Assembly: GCA_026419775.2 (NCBI GenBank)
Contig: JAOPGA020001294.1
Coordinates: forward strand, 1 to 42,076
Length of the DNA: 42,076 bases
Direction: 5' to 3'
From: Acrasis kona
Taxonomy: Eukaryota > Heterolobosea > Eutetramitea > Acrasida > Acrasidae
The position numbers were made by a program, and so were the translations under genes. Under the pieces are notes generated by a model. That model was not told the origin of the DNA. It was given only the letters and a program-made list of their open reading frames with translations, and did no database searches. This document shows, piece by piece, positions 1 to 9,539 of this stretch. Positions within the stretch are counted from its first letter, which is position 1, and every line of letters begins with the position of its first letter.

Positions 1-1230
1 GCTCCTCTTCAAGTTGTTCTTGTTCTTGTTGCTGTTGTGCTTGTTGTGCTCTCTGTTCAAGGTTCAACTCTACATTCATTGGAATTTTGAACATTGTGAT
101 CTTTCTTGGCCTTTGAAACTTTCCTTCTTTCCTCAACAATGTTTGCATTTCTCTGAATTGTCTTCTTTCCCTCTTGACAACAGCATCAGATTGATAAGAT
201 GCATACAAATTGGATTCTTTGATAAAATGATCCACAATTTCATCATTCAAGTACAATTTCAGGTAATCTAGAGCTTTTCTACAAGTTTCAGGAACATTTT
301 GTGAACCAAAGTCTTTGTCATCAATCTCATTGTACTTGATGTTGAAATCAGTGGGGATCTTTTCTTGTTTCCATTTTGGTAATTCATCCTCTGGCCTGGT
401 TTGGTTTTGGCAAATTGTTGGATCACATTTACAATGTGCACCACATGCAGTCTTGGCTTTGACACAAGCACAACCAACACAAGTTTTACAACTGCCACCA
501 CATCCTTTTTGTTGACCTGCTTCTAGCTCAGCATTATCAACTGCATCCACTTGGTCTTGAACAGATTCAGTGACTTGTTGTTCTTCTGAGGCTCTATTTT
601 TGCAATTTTCAGGTTTACATTTACAAAGGTCTGAACATTTCTGGTTGTTTTTTGTACATGCACATCTAACACATTTGCAATCACTACTAGTGCAACACAC
701 TATCTGTTTACTAGCTTTTCTTTTTTTTTTAGATGAATTTTTGGTGGGTGGAGTTGTTGTCTGTGGTTGTTGTGTAGTTGGTGAGTTTGTTGTTGAAGGG
801 GGAGCAGGCTCAGATGTTGAGGTGGATTGTTCAATTGAATTTGCATCTATGTTCATTGATTCATTTTCAGCTTCTTCAATCTATTAATGTTAATTTAATG
901 TTAAATCAAATTAAACCTTACATCTTGTTCAGTAGCCTCCTCCCCCTCTACTCCCTCAGGCATGTCAATTAAATCATCAAACCCTTCTGATTCCATTATG
1001 ACATATGCTTTTCTTTGTTCCAATGTTAATGCTTCCATGTTTGATACCAACTCTAACAATTCTCCAATTTTATCAACATCAAAGTCCAAATCATATTCAG
1101 CATCAGTGGTGGGTGTTGGTGGTATTGGGTTATTTGATGTTGATGGTTGATTGTTTTTTTTCTTTTGTTTTGCCTTGGCTCCTCCTCTTTTACCCCTACA
1201 ATTAGTTAGTATCAATAACAAAATGGTCAT
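1..1230 (-). CDS. piggyBac-like transposase, 5' part (runs off the window's left edge)
   Basis: The minus strand is open from about position 880 to the left edge, and splices upstream across a 41-nt intron (881-921, GTAAGG...TAG) to an acidic exon ending near 1195. The translation holds two tandem cysteine motifs of identical spacing, C-x-C-x6-C-x3-C-x-C-x4-C-x-N, at about 600-690 and 400-490. These resemble tesmin/EZH-type CXC zinc motifs and are preceded by a Lys-rich stretch. At about 210-290 follows ALDYLKLYLNDEIVDHF then IKESNLYA, which resembles the start of the piggyBac-derived domain (DDE_Tnp_1_7: a hydrophobic helix, then E-x-N-x-Y-A). The catalytic DDE core would lie left of the window. 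The extreme 5' end is unclear: TACTAAC...TAG at about 1196-1212 looks like another 3' splice site, so the first exon may lie farther upstream. The family call rests on this short motif and is tentative. Confidence 0.5.
881..921 (-). other. 41-nt spliceosomal intron in the piggyBac-like gene
   Basis: GTAAGG donor at 921-916 and TAG acceptor at 883-881 join two open frames at a codon boundary. Unspliced, the frame hits TAG just before the Glu/Asn-rich exon. Confidence 0.6.
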
Positions 1231-1623
1231 GAGATGATGCAGATTAATTAAAACATCTACTAACAAATACAGACTAATATGGCTTTAAGGTACTGTTACA
1301 GCATGATAATGTTTCCATCAAGATGCTAGCGCCAGGGAAAAACCGTCACGCCACGACATTGAACAGCATGATAATGTTTCCATCAAGATGCTAGCACAAA
1401 TTGTACTTCTAGTAAGTATATGTTTCAAAGTTCAACAACTAATCTACACCCATCCCACAAGCATAAATGGTCTTACATTGCACTCTACACACGTTCGTCG
1501 TGCTCACCACCACCCTCAATTTGTTTCTCGGCTCGTCAACTCATAATTTATAAAATATGCCAAATATATCACAAATGATTACTATTTTATTAATTCCCCC
1601 GAACGTACTCCCTAATTGAACGT
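1231..1623. other. Intergenic stretch between two mobile-element-like ORFs
   Basis: No convincing gene is seen here apart from the 33-bp direct repeat. The right half is A/T-rich with scattered stops in all frames. Confidence 0.5.
1298..1395. repeat. 33-bp exact direct repeat, two copies
   Basis: Positions 1298-1330 and 1363-1395 are identical (start ACAGCATGATAATG, end GATGCTAGC) and are separated by 32 unrelated bases. The copies end precisely: flanking bases differ on both sides. They lie just upstream of the piggyBac-like coding region, between it and the OTU ORF. A TTAA (the piggyBac target) occurs at about 1285, so they could be subterminal repeats of that element; this is inference. 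Confidence 0.8.
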
Positions 1624-3033
1624 ATGTTTTTTTGTATGTTAAAAAGTGCTAGGAGGGTTAAGGGTGTAATTGATCAAATGGAACACTTTGCATTTTCATT
1701 ATTACGAATCATAATTGTTGGGTATGTGTGTGGAAGTAATGAAATACTCAAAGAACTCCCTCCTTTGGATTTTTACGACAAGCTTCTGTTAGTATTTGGC
1801 AGAGTATTGGCACTAAGATACCAATCTTCTAGTTTTGCATATTACATTCACATTGTAATAGCCCACTCAAGCCATCTTATCAAGACTTATGGATCATTAA
1901 CAAGATTTGCAAATGAGGCCGCTGAATCTCTACATCAACTTGTTGGTTCACAATTCGAAAGCTCTACTGGTAATAATGGAGGGAGAACCAAAGATCTTGA
2001 AAAAAAAAGTAGCATTAACCAGGTTATTTTAATTGGATTGCGAAGAATCTACTTGTTCTTTAAACATCCAGAATGGGAGTGGGTATCACAGGATCAATCA
2101 TCAACAAGGAAGAAGAAAAAGCAAGAGAAACAACTTGTGCAACTAAAGAAATGGATTAAAAAAGTCGAGGAAAAAGTAAATCTTCTTTGCGGTGACGATT
2201 GGAGAAAGGAATTAGAAAAGATGGATTTTGAAGTTAGAGGTTCTTCACNAGATGAAAAAGTAACAGTTGCTAAGCTTTTAAGTACATTAAGTGGAGAACA
2301 TTTACACTCATCTTGTTCTAATTCGATAATAGAAACCCCCTCAAAATCACAACCATCGGTAATCCAACAAACTCAATCAAATAGTAGCATACAAAAAACA
2401 ACAAGTGCTTTTAATGATAGAGCCAGCAATTCTAACGGTACAAAGAAAAGAAAATCTAACCAGGGGGACAAACAAAAACCTAAGCGACGCCGCAATGTTA
2501 CCACAGATGTAGATTCTCAACAATTACAAGCAATTGAGCATGAAAATGTTGATAATGCATTAAAAAAGTTAGGTTATTCCCGTACTATTGATAACCCTGG
2601 ACAAGGTAACTGTCAGATTTATGCTATATCCAATGGGTTGCCCTATCAGACAAACACTGTACAGACATTGAGAGCAAAGGCTATTGAGTACGTTAAAGAA
2701 AATCTGAACAAGATTCACTTGGTAGAGTTTAGTAATGGATGTGAAAACAATACTTTGGAGCATTACATTAAATGTAATAATCCTTATAATAGACCAAGCG
2801 AAAAGTGGAAATCATCAGAAGAGTACATTGAGAACATGGGGAAAGATGGATTCTTTATGGATGATGTAACATTATCAACATTTTCTAATGTATTGAACAT
2901 TATTATAAATACGTATTCTTGGAGTATGGGTGCCTTATCAAAAAATACGTATAGACCAGCCGTACAACAAGGCAGTACTGTGGAGGTGAACCTTCTGCTA
3001 AGTGGGTTTCATTATCAAACGATCAAAAAATAA
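1624..3033 (+). CDS. OTU-domain cysteine protease ORF, probably mobile-element-derived
   Basis: The 469-residue intronless ORF has two parts. The N-terminal ~150 residues contain a pattern (IVIAHSSHLIKTYGSL, then RFANEAAESLHQLVG) like the C-terminal part of some transposase-type proteins, where an H...YGSL..F....E..H stretch is recurrent. That link is from memory and weak. A Lys-rich, low-complexity spacer follows. The C-terminal ~150 residues form an OTU domain: the nucleophile motif is DNPGQGNCQIYA (D-x-x-G-x-G-N-C) and the general-base His is in SGFHYQT at the very end. Both catalytic positions are intact, so deubiquitinase or polyprotein-protease activity is possible. One ambiguous base (n at 2250) leaves one residue undefined. 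OTU domains are often captured by transposable elements, and the neighbouring piggyBac-like gene fits that setting. The true N-terminus may be missing. Confidence 0.6.
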   Translation: MFFCMLKSARRVKGVIDQMEHFAFSLLRIIIVGYVCGSNEILKELPPLDFYDKLLLVFGRVLALRYQSSSFAYYIHIVIAHSSHLIKTYGSLTRFANEAAESLHQLVGSQFESSTGNNGGRTKDLEKKSSINQVILIGLRRIYLFFKHPEWEWVSQDQSSTRKKKKQEKQLVQLKKWIKKVEEKVNLLCGDDWRKELEKMDFEVRGSSXDEKVTVAKLLSTLSGEHLHSSCSNSIIETPSKSQPSVIQQTQSNSSIQKTTSAFNDRASNSNGTKKRKSNQGDKQKPKRRRNVTTDVDSQQLQAIEHENVDNALKKLGYSRTIDNPGQGNCQIYAISNGLPYQTNTVQTLRAKAIEYVKENLNKIHLVEFSNGCENNTLEHYIKCNNPYNRPSEKWKSSEEYIENMGKDGFFMDDVTLSTFSNVLNIIINTYSWSMGALSKNTYRPAVQQGSTVEVNLLLSGFHYQTIKK

Positions 3034-4179
3034 AAGATTCTTTCGTTCTAAATGGGGGTTTTAATGTAATTACCGCTTCAAAATAAATTTTGAGAAATAA
3101 TATATTTGGGTAACAATTTTGATGGGATAATATATATAGTATAAAGCTATAATGTGTAAAAATCCCTGATCTTGTATTGTTTTGAAGGATAACAATATTA
3201 AAATGTGGCGGACTGTTTTTATAACGCCGATAAAAACACATTTGAAAAGTGACTTCCATTGCAGCATTGTTGCTGTTAATGTGTACTCAATAAATTGTTG
3301 GTTTAACTAAATACCCTATTGCAATAATAGATCTCGTCAACTATAAATCCTCCGTTGTGACCAAACAAGCCACATCCTGCTACAACGTTTAGATCCAATA
3401 TATGATCGAACAATTGATAGATTATAAGATACGATCTTTAATCTGTATTAAGATCCACTTTATGATCCATTATATGATCAATTTTTGATACAAAACATGA
3501 TACAAATTTTGATCGATTTTATGATCGATAATCCGATTGCACCAAACTGGACTTTTTTATCGGTAGTTTGATCCAATTTTGATCTAAATTTTGATCCAAA
3601 ATATGATCGATGTTTGATCGCAGTTATGATAACGATGTTGATTGATTGTTGATTGCAATTATGATCGCAGTCAACCGATCATAAATCAAATCAAGCATCG
3701 AATCTGTGGAGGTTCCCAAAGTTATGTTAACAGTTTATTGCGTATTGCGTTTTTTACCAAGGCAGATGATAGTTTTGATGAGAATTGTAGAATTGCTCAA
3801 AAACTATTAAACATTATCAGCTCTGTTAATAAAAGTAAAAAGCATGCAGAGTATTGTAATGACGGCAATGGTATTGACCATGTAGATTCACACTGTCACC
3901 CATAATATAATGAATGTATTGGTTTATTTTTCCAACTGCTATGCAGTTATTTTTTTTGAAGAGAACACATGTGTATATTACAATAAAGACTCTGTTAACT
4001 GGATCGCCTGCGGCGATTTGGATTTTTATCTAGAAATTAAGATTTCACTTCACTAGTCGCTACCGCTCCGACAAAGTCTAACACTCTTGACCAACAAGTC
4101 TCACAACCATCGCTCACTTCGTTCGCGTTATTGTAGGAACCCACACTCGTTCAATGAATCAAATTCAAAGCTCAACAAA
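3034..4179. other. Gene-poor A/T-rich stretch
   Basis: Apart from the GATC array nothing here is convincing as a gene. An open stretch at 3642-3905 has no ATG. A short perfect hairpin (ATCGCC-TGC-GGCGAT, about 4003-4017) stands out from the A/T-rich background. Confidence 0.5.
3392..3680. repeat. Degenerate ~12-bp minisatellite built on GATC
   Basis: GATC occurs 15 times in 289 bp, at 3392, 3404, 3433, 3452, 3464, 3476, 3511, 3523, 3570, 3581, 3593, 3605, 3616, 3663 and 3677; about one is expected by chance. Most spacings are 11-12 bp, and the larger gaps (35, 47, 47) are near multiples of 12. The unit is roughly TTTATGATCCAA/TTTTGATCGATA, so this is an eroded tandem array rather than random A/T-rich sequence. 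Confidence 0.8.
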
Positions 4180-4407
4180 ATGTTGCTCAAAGTCATTGGA
4201 AGCTTTGCAGGTTTATCAGATTCAAATCAGAAGGAAATTGAGGAAAAAGTGAACGCCATTGGTTCGGAAGTAGCAGAGGTTAAAGATGAGATATCTGAAA
4301 TCAAGAAGAACCTTGTTTCAATTCCGGCGACTCATAATGAAGTTGTTAACAAAACAATAAACACAAACTTCAAAAAATTGTCAATTGTCAATTCATATAA
4401 GTGCTAG
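4180..4407 (+). CDS. Possible small coiled-coil protein, unknown
   Basis: From the ATG at 4180 a 75-residue frame encodes a charged, heptad-like segment (EIEEKVNAIGSEVAEVKDEI) consistent with a coiled coil. The open frame extends upstream to about 4087 without another ATG, so a spliced 5' exon is possible. No family is recognised. It could be a decayed piece of a mobile element, because the surrounding 1.5 kb is repeat-like. Confidence 0.3.
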   Translation: MLLKVIGSFAGLSDSNQKEIEEKVNAIGSEVAEVKDEISEIKKNLVSIPATHNEVVNKTINTNFKKLSIVNSYKC

Positions 4408-4485
4408 GTAAATCGTCCGAATATCTACACGTTGTTCTGTGAAACAAAAAAATTTCTTGCTAGGGTAACTCATTTCTCAATTTTA

Positions 4486-7215
4486 TTAGGGTTTACAATT
4501 AACAACAACATCAAGTTTGCTGAGTACATTTACTTGAAGATTCACAGTGAGTGTATTAAATGGACCGATCTTGGTGGGCAAGACAGCTCCTCCGCTCTCA
4601 GCCTTGCAATCATTACCTTTCACCCCATACACAACAATACGATCAATGGTATTACTCGACTGTGTATATCCAAGGTTTAAAATCTCGTTCTGTAACCTAA
4701 AAACATTTCGGTTACCACCCTGATAGACGCTTCTATAAGTAATCAAAGTATACTTGCCCAGATCAACAGTATTCAAGGAGTCGCCATCATCCAGATACAA
4801 ACTACCCAACGAATCATCCAAAGTATCGCTCAGAGCCACCAACAACCCAATTGGGTTCTTTTTTGTTTGTGCGCTGGTGAGCGCTGGAGTATTCTTGACG
4901 ATAATACTACCGCTCCTAATATGAAGAGGTAAATGATCCCATGGTGCTCGTAAAACCCTCCATTCGCTTCCATTGCTCACCGCCTCGCCGCTATAATAAT
5001 CATACCAAGTGACTCCAGAGGGGAAGTATGCCCTCACGCTGGACGCCCTTTCATAAACAACAGGACTACACAACAAACTAGGTCCCAACAAGAATTGCTC
5101 GTCGATGCGTGCAATGCCATCATTACCCTTATCCAATGCAAATTCAAAGAACAATGGCCTCCATACCATCCCCTTGTGCACGCTATTCTCATAAAATAAT
5201 GTATATAGATGGAACAACAAAGAATAACGATTATACAAGTATTTTCTGGCCATGTTCGTGAATGCTTGGTCGAATAAATAAGGCTCTTGTAATTTCCTTC
5301 CCAACTCATTGTGATTTCTGCTGAATGGATACAAGCTACCTACTTGAGTCCACCTAGCACACAAGTCATAAGAAGCATCTTCCTTGAATCCACAAATATC
5401 GCTACCAACAAAACTAATTCCAAATAACTGCATGGATAGAATGCCCGATAAACTCATTCGTAGGGACAACCAATTGGACCAATTATCACCCGTCCAATGC
5501 GCAGATAATGTTCCTGTGGATGGGAAATTGGCTCTGGTCAGAATCATGGCTCTCTTGTTGTTTCTGGTCTGTTGTAATGTTCTAGACGTGGATTCGATTT
5601 GATAGAGGGGGTACATGTTGTGAAGATCATAATTGGACCCGATCGAGTAGATTGCATCGCTACTCAAAGTTCTCGAATTTAAATTCCTTCCGAATTGACT
5701 GCCAGGTACATAGGGAGGATTCCTGTGGGAGAATTTATTTTTGATGATTGGATCGCCATTACATTCTCCATCACAAAATCCACTCTGCTCGTTCATGTCC
5801 AACCATAGACCATCGATCGGTACTCTCGATAGAAAATCCGAGACCAATCGATCCCAGTATTGGTGACATTTTGGATTGGTAAAATCTGGGAACGTACAGA
5901 GTCCAGGCCATACTTTATTGACGATATCCGTCTTGTTGTCGCTTCTCTTGATGAAGATGTCATCCCTCACACCTTCGTCATAGGCGCGATATCCTACTTG
6001 TTTCTTGATTCCTGGATCGACGATCACAATGTATTGTTGATTGTTGGCGTGAAGTTTATCCACGAATCGTCTCATTTGATCCTCTGGGTAACGATCCTTA
6101 TCGAACGTGAAATCCTTGTAATCCTAAAGAGAGTGAGTGGTGATGATGATGGATTTCGCATGCCTGCATGTAATCAATGTCGTTCCATATGGTATCGAGC
6201 GGAAGATCATTTTCCTTGTACTTTTGAACCACTTGTTGTACTTCTTGAATGTTGTGATATCCAAATCTTGATTGATGCCATCCGAGCGACCAGAATGCTG
6301 GAATGAATGGCGCACCTATTACCGTGTGATATTGTTTGACGACTTGAGAAGGAGAGGGACCCACAAATACGAACAAATCAATAATGCCTCCGATGGTCTA
6401 CGTATGGTTTAGTTGTGTTCGTGATGAGCGCGACTCACGATGAAGTTGAGCGATTGGTTATTAACAATAATGTCTTGGGCGTTGGAATTTAAAAGAAAGG
6501 CACCGCTGGATCTTCCGTCTCTGAATTCTAAAAAGAATGGATGTGTTCCGTACAGGTTCTCCTTGTAAATGTTTGGGTTGTCAATGTTGAACATTGTATA
6601 CCTCTGGTTGTTTGTCTCGAGGCGAAATGGAGCTGCACGCTCTCCTGCGCCATAAAGGTTTGGATCTGGTTTAGGGAAGGTTGTTCCGATGGTGATGTAT
6701 TGATCAGAGTAGACGAACGGAGTTCCACGAGTGCTGAAAAGTACCTAGCATGTGTGATAAAAGTTGCTGAAGTGCTTGTTACCTCTCCAGATGAAGCTCT
6801 TTGAATTTCAAAGGAAAACGGTTTCTCCTCGAAATGAATGTCATAAAGTCTCTACCTGCGTGAGTAACGAAAGCAAACCAAAGTATGCTGACCTTTTTTG
6901 GTGGCTGTGTCGGCTGTTTTGTTTTTACTACCTTGGGCACTTCCCATCTCCTCCTGTCCCGATCGGTGATTTTGATTCTGATGGTATCTTCGCTTTCAAA
7001 CGTTGTTTCTAGTTGCAAATTCTTGATATCCGATCCGTATGGACCGCTGCATGTTGAGAAATTTATTGGATTCGTTCTGATTACCTTCCCTCTTGTAGTG
7101 TGATATCAGCTGTATACCCTACGTCTGTGGCTTTCAAGTTCAAGAGACGGTATACAGGATCCGCGTTTGCAAGGAGCGGCACTATGAAGGCGATCACTAA
7201 CAACAACAGCTTCAT
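4486..7215 (-). CDS. Secreted GH31 alpha-glucosidase (six exons)
   Basis: Hydrolyses terminal alpha-glucosidic bonds (maltase/acid glucosidase type), probably in the digestive vacuole or outside the cell. The hand model joins exons 7215-7085, 7046-6893, 6851-6783, 6744-6439, 6397-6164 and 6123-4486, across introns of 38-41 nt, into 843 residues. A signal peptide (MKLLLLVIAFIVPLLANA) starts it. Family landmarks run in order: the N-terminal beta-sandwich with YG-x-DI, then NLYGAGER, then the barrel with WSLGWHQSRFGY and WNDIDYM. The nucleophile is Asp ~407 in GLWLDMNE and the acid/base is Asp ~511 in HWTGDN. Length and landmarks match complete GH31 enzymes. The intron at 6124-6163 begins GC instead of GT (CAG|GCATGC). 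The second intron's donor is the least certain; an 80-nt version is also in frame. The neighbour at 7588 is divergent and shares the upstream region. Confidence 0.92.
6124..6163 (-). other. GC-AG intron in the GH31 gene
   Basis: The only way to join WNDIDYMQ to DYKDFTFDKD, as the GH31 family demands, is a 40-nt intron with a GCATGC donor after CAG and a CTTTAG acceptor. No GT donor is available nearby. Confidence 0.75.
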
Positions 7216-7587
7216 TGATTTTAAAAAAATGAAGAATCCCTCTATGGATAATCAAAGATAACAATGGACAAATTGTCGGTCCTATTATGGCTCTATGAGG
7301 TCTGCATCTATGCAAATCCAAACATTCAAAATTATCCCTCTATGATTTGATCTAGTAATTTCATGTTGAAAATAGGTTTGGAACAAGATCTTTGTAAATT
7401 CATCAACAATTGTTTATTTTGACCTTGAAAGTAATGATTGACATGTTCGTTCTGACATTCAATCACCATGCGAACTTGCCATCCAATGATTAATAAGATT
7501 CAATCTCCATTGTAATATTTAACCAATGGAAATGAGGATGTACATGCGGATAAACTTCCAGTAAACAACCAAATAGGACCATCAGTG
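7216..7587. promoter_or_regulatory. Divergent intergenic region, likely shared promoter
   Basis: 372 bp separates the head-to-head starts of the GH31 gene (minus) and the GPI-type surface protein (plus). Both products are secreted, so shared control is plausible, but no specific element is recognised. No gene is visible inside. Confidence 0.4.
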
Positions 7588-9360
7588 ATGTCCAAGTTGT
7601 TATTGTTTGTGGCTTGCGTATTGCTGGTCAATATCGTAACCGCTGACATTTACTTACACAACCCCAGAGGAAACAACAACAGAAATTGTGAGCGTGGAGA
7701 AAACCGCCAGAACGAAAACCGTCTGTTTGACTCTGAAAATAACGCAAAAGGAGGATACGCATGTCCCAGAACAAGAGGAGTCGCGTTTACACCCCAAATG
7801 TATTATTACCAAGGATCACAACTGCAAGTAGAGTGGAGTCAACAGCACGCTTGTGGAGGTAACGTAAACTGTCAAATCGTTCTCCAGTACATGTGCGAGG
7901 ACACTGCTCCTTACATTAGAGACGGCATCCCAACCGACATTACTGATGGTACAGGAACAAACACACCAACTGCAGCCGACATCAACAACCCTGATGTTGG
8001 ATTCAACGAGTCACCCTCCAATCTAGCAAGATGCAAAGCGCGTCAGAGGAACGGAGGATTATACACCGCTGATCAAACGATTAACGGACAAAGCGCAGTC
8101 TTCACCCGCCAAAATCCTAACGGACAAACAAGTGGATTGGAGTGCCAAGAGGAGAGGGATTACTACCCATACTGGCATCCAAGTCCATGGAAGGACATTG
8201 CAATCTTCACCACCAACGTAACCATGTGCCCGTACTACCAGGCAGAGTCACAAAACGTGATGAGCAAGGGAGAGTGCGTCAAGGCCAATGGAGATCCATT
8301 GAGCTTCAACCAACGCCAGACTTGTCTGAGCGGAAATGGAATCTGGAACGTTACCGAACCATACAACATTGCCCCTCCCGATTGCCTGCCCATCACCAAC
8401 GTTGCCAGCAGAGATAACCACCTGGGAAGCGTCCTCGGCGGACAGCTCGCAGGTTACAACTGGACCATCCCCAACGACATTCGCAATACTTGCGTGCTGC
8501 GCATCAGGTACAACATTAGCAGCAGCGACTTTAACAATTGGGAAATTGATTCCAGCAAGAATGGCGCCAATGCACCGGTCAAGGACCGTCCGTACATGGA
8601 TTTCGGTCTATCCCAACCGTTGGGCATGGCCATCAACACCGATCAATTGGGAAGAACCTTCCAGGACAGAACCTACACCTTTGGCATCAAGCAACGCCCC
8701 AGCAACATTAGATTCTACGACAAGATTTACAACTTGAACGTCAGAGGAAAGCGCGGAAACATTGTGCAAACGTTCCCTGCCGTCGAGTATGATTTCGTAC
8801 CGAACTTCTTGATGGTACAGGGTGGTGATTATGTTCACTTGCAGTGGACTGGTAGCGATTACAATCCAAACAGAAATCCAAACGATGGAGAGGGAGGTCC
8901 TTTCGAAGGATCAGATCGTCACAACTTTGTACAGACCGATAGTTTGACCGCAAACATTCCTCGCCTCGTTCAGAATGCAAACATGTTCAAGTTGGAGAAT
9001 GGTGACGTTAATGCCACCTTGTTCCAGAGATTGGCTCTTTTGGACCAAAACGTCAGGGAATGTTTGAACATTACCGCGCTCAGGGCCAAGAACAACAACA
9101 ATGAAGATGCTGCCGGTAGAGATCGTCTCAATTGTGGAAAGCTCAACAATGTCGGAGTGTACTTTGATGCCGGTCTGATTAGACAGGTAGTGAGCGGAAA
9201 GTTTTCTTACATGTCGACAAGGAACAACAACTTCTCAAATAGAAGTCAGAAGGGTTTGTTGGTCGTTCAGAATGGATGGTACAACTCTGCCTACAGCAAC
9301 AAAAATACACAATTAGCATTGGTTGTTGCAGTTCTTGTGGCTGTGATTATGGTATTGTAA
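7588..9360 (+). CDS. Secreted, GPI-anchor-type surface protein beginning DIYLHNPRG
   Basis: From the ATG at 7588 the product is 590 residues. A signal peptide (MSKLLLFVACVLLVNIVTA) is followed directly by DIYLHNPRGNNNR. From memory this resembles a family of large secreted proteins in amoebae, oomycetes and fungi with no settled function. About 15 cysteines and many N-x-S/T sites indicate an extracellular fold. The C-terminus is small residues (NSAYSN) followed by a hydrophobic tail (LALVVAVLVAVIMVL) with no charged residues after it, as expected for a GPI-anchor signal. The gene is intronless, and its codons look more G/C-ending than its neighbours', which may mean high expression. The stop codon overlaps an AATAAA signal (9359-9364). 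Confidence 0.7.
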   Translation: MSKLLLFVACVLLVNIVTADIYLHNPRGNNNRNCERGENRQNENRLFDSENNAKGGYACPRTRGVAFTPQMYYYQGSQLQVEWSQQHACGGNVNCQIVLQYMCEDTAPYIRDGIPTDITDGTGTNTPTAADINNPDVGFNESPSNLARCKARQRNGGLYTADQTINGQSAVFTRQNPNGQTSGLECQEERDYYPYWHPSPWKDIAIFTTNVTMCPYYQAESQNVMSKGECVKANGDPLSFNQRQTCLSGNGIWNVTEPYNIAPPDCLPITNVASRDNHLGSVLGGQLAGYNWTIPNDIRNTCVLRIRYNISSSDFNNWEIDSSKNGANAPVKDRPYMDFGLSQPLGMAINTDQLGRTFQDRTYTFGIKQRPSNIRFYDKIYNLNVRGKRGNIVQTFPAVEYDFVPNFLMVQGGDYVHLQWTGSDYNPNRNPNDGEGGPFEGSDRHNFVQTDSLTANIPRLVQNANMFKLENGDVNATLFQRLALLDQNVRECLNITALRAKNNNNEDAAGRDRLNCGKLNNVGVYFDAGLIRQVVSGKFSYMSTRNNNFSNRSQKGLLVVQNGWYNSAYSNKNTQLALVVAVLVAVIMVL

Positions 9361-9539
9361 TAAATCGTGTTTTTTGAAAGCTGTTGTTTTGTATCATTCA
9401 TTGTCCATGTGTTGTGTGCTTGTTGACACGGAGTGATTACTTCACGTGTTTGGGCAAAGTTTGTTTTATCCATAAGGCGTGTGTATTTTTACTCGTTTAT
9501 TTTTAATTTTCGGGAAATCGATTTTGATCAAAACACAAC

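Noticed and set aside
1298-1395. Repeat-spacer-repeat of 33/32/33 bp resembling a minimal CRISPR array
   Set aside because: Only two copies, no cas genes, and the surrounding genes are intron-containing eukaryotic genes.
3642-3905. Open frame of 87 codons after the GATC array
   Set aside because: It contains no ATG, starts inside the repeat and matches nothing recognised; kept only as part of the gene-poor stretch.
6852-6930. 80-nt version of the second GH31 intron
   Set aside because: In frame, but a 41-nt alternative with donor GTCAGC matches the size of all other introns.
7588-9360. Lytic polysaccharide monooxygenase
   Set aside because: LPMOs need His as the first mature residue. Here the predicted mature start is Asp-Ile-Tyr-Leu-His, so the copper brace is not supported.
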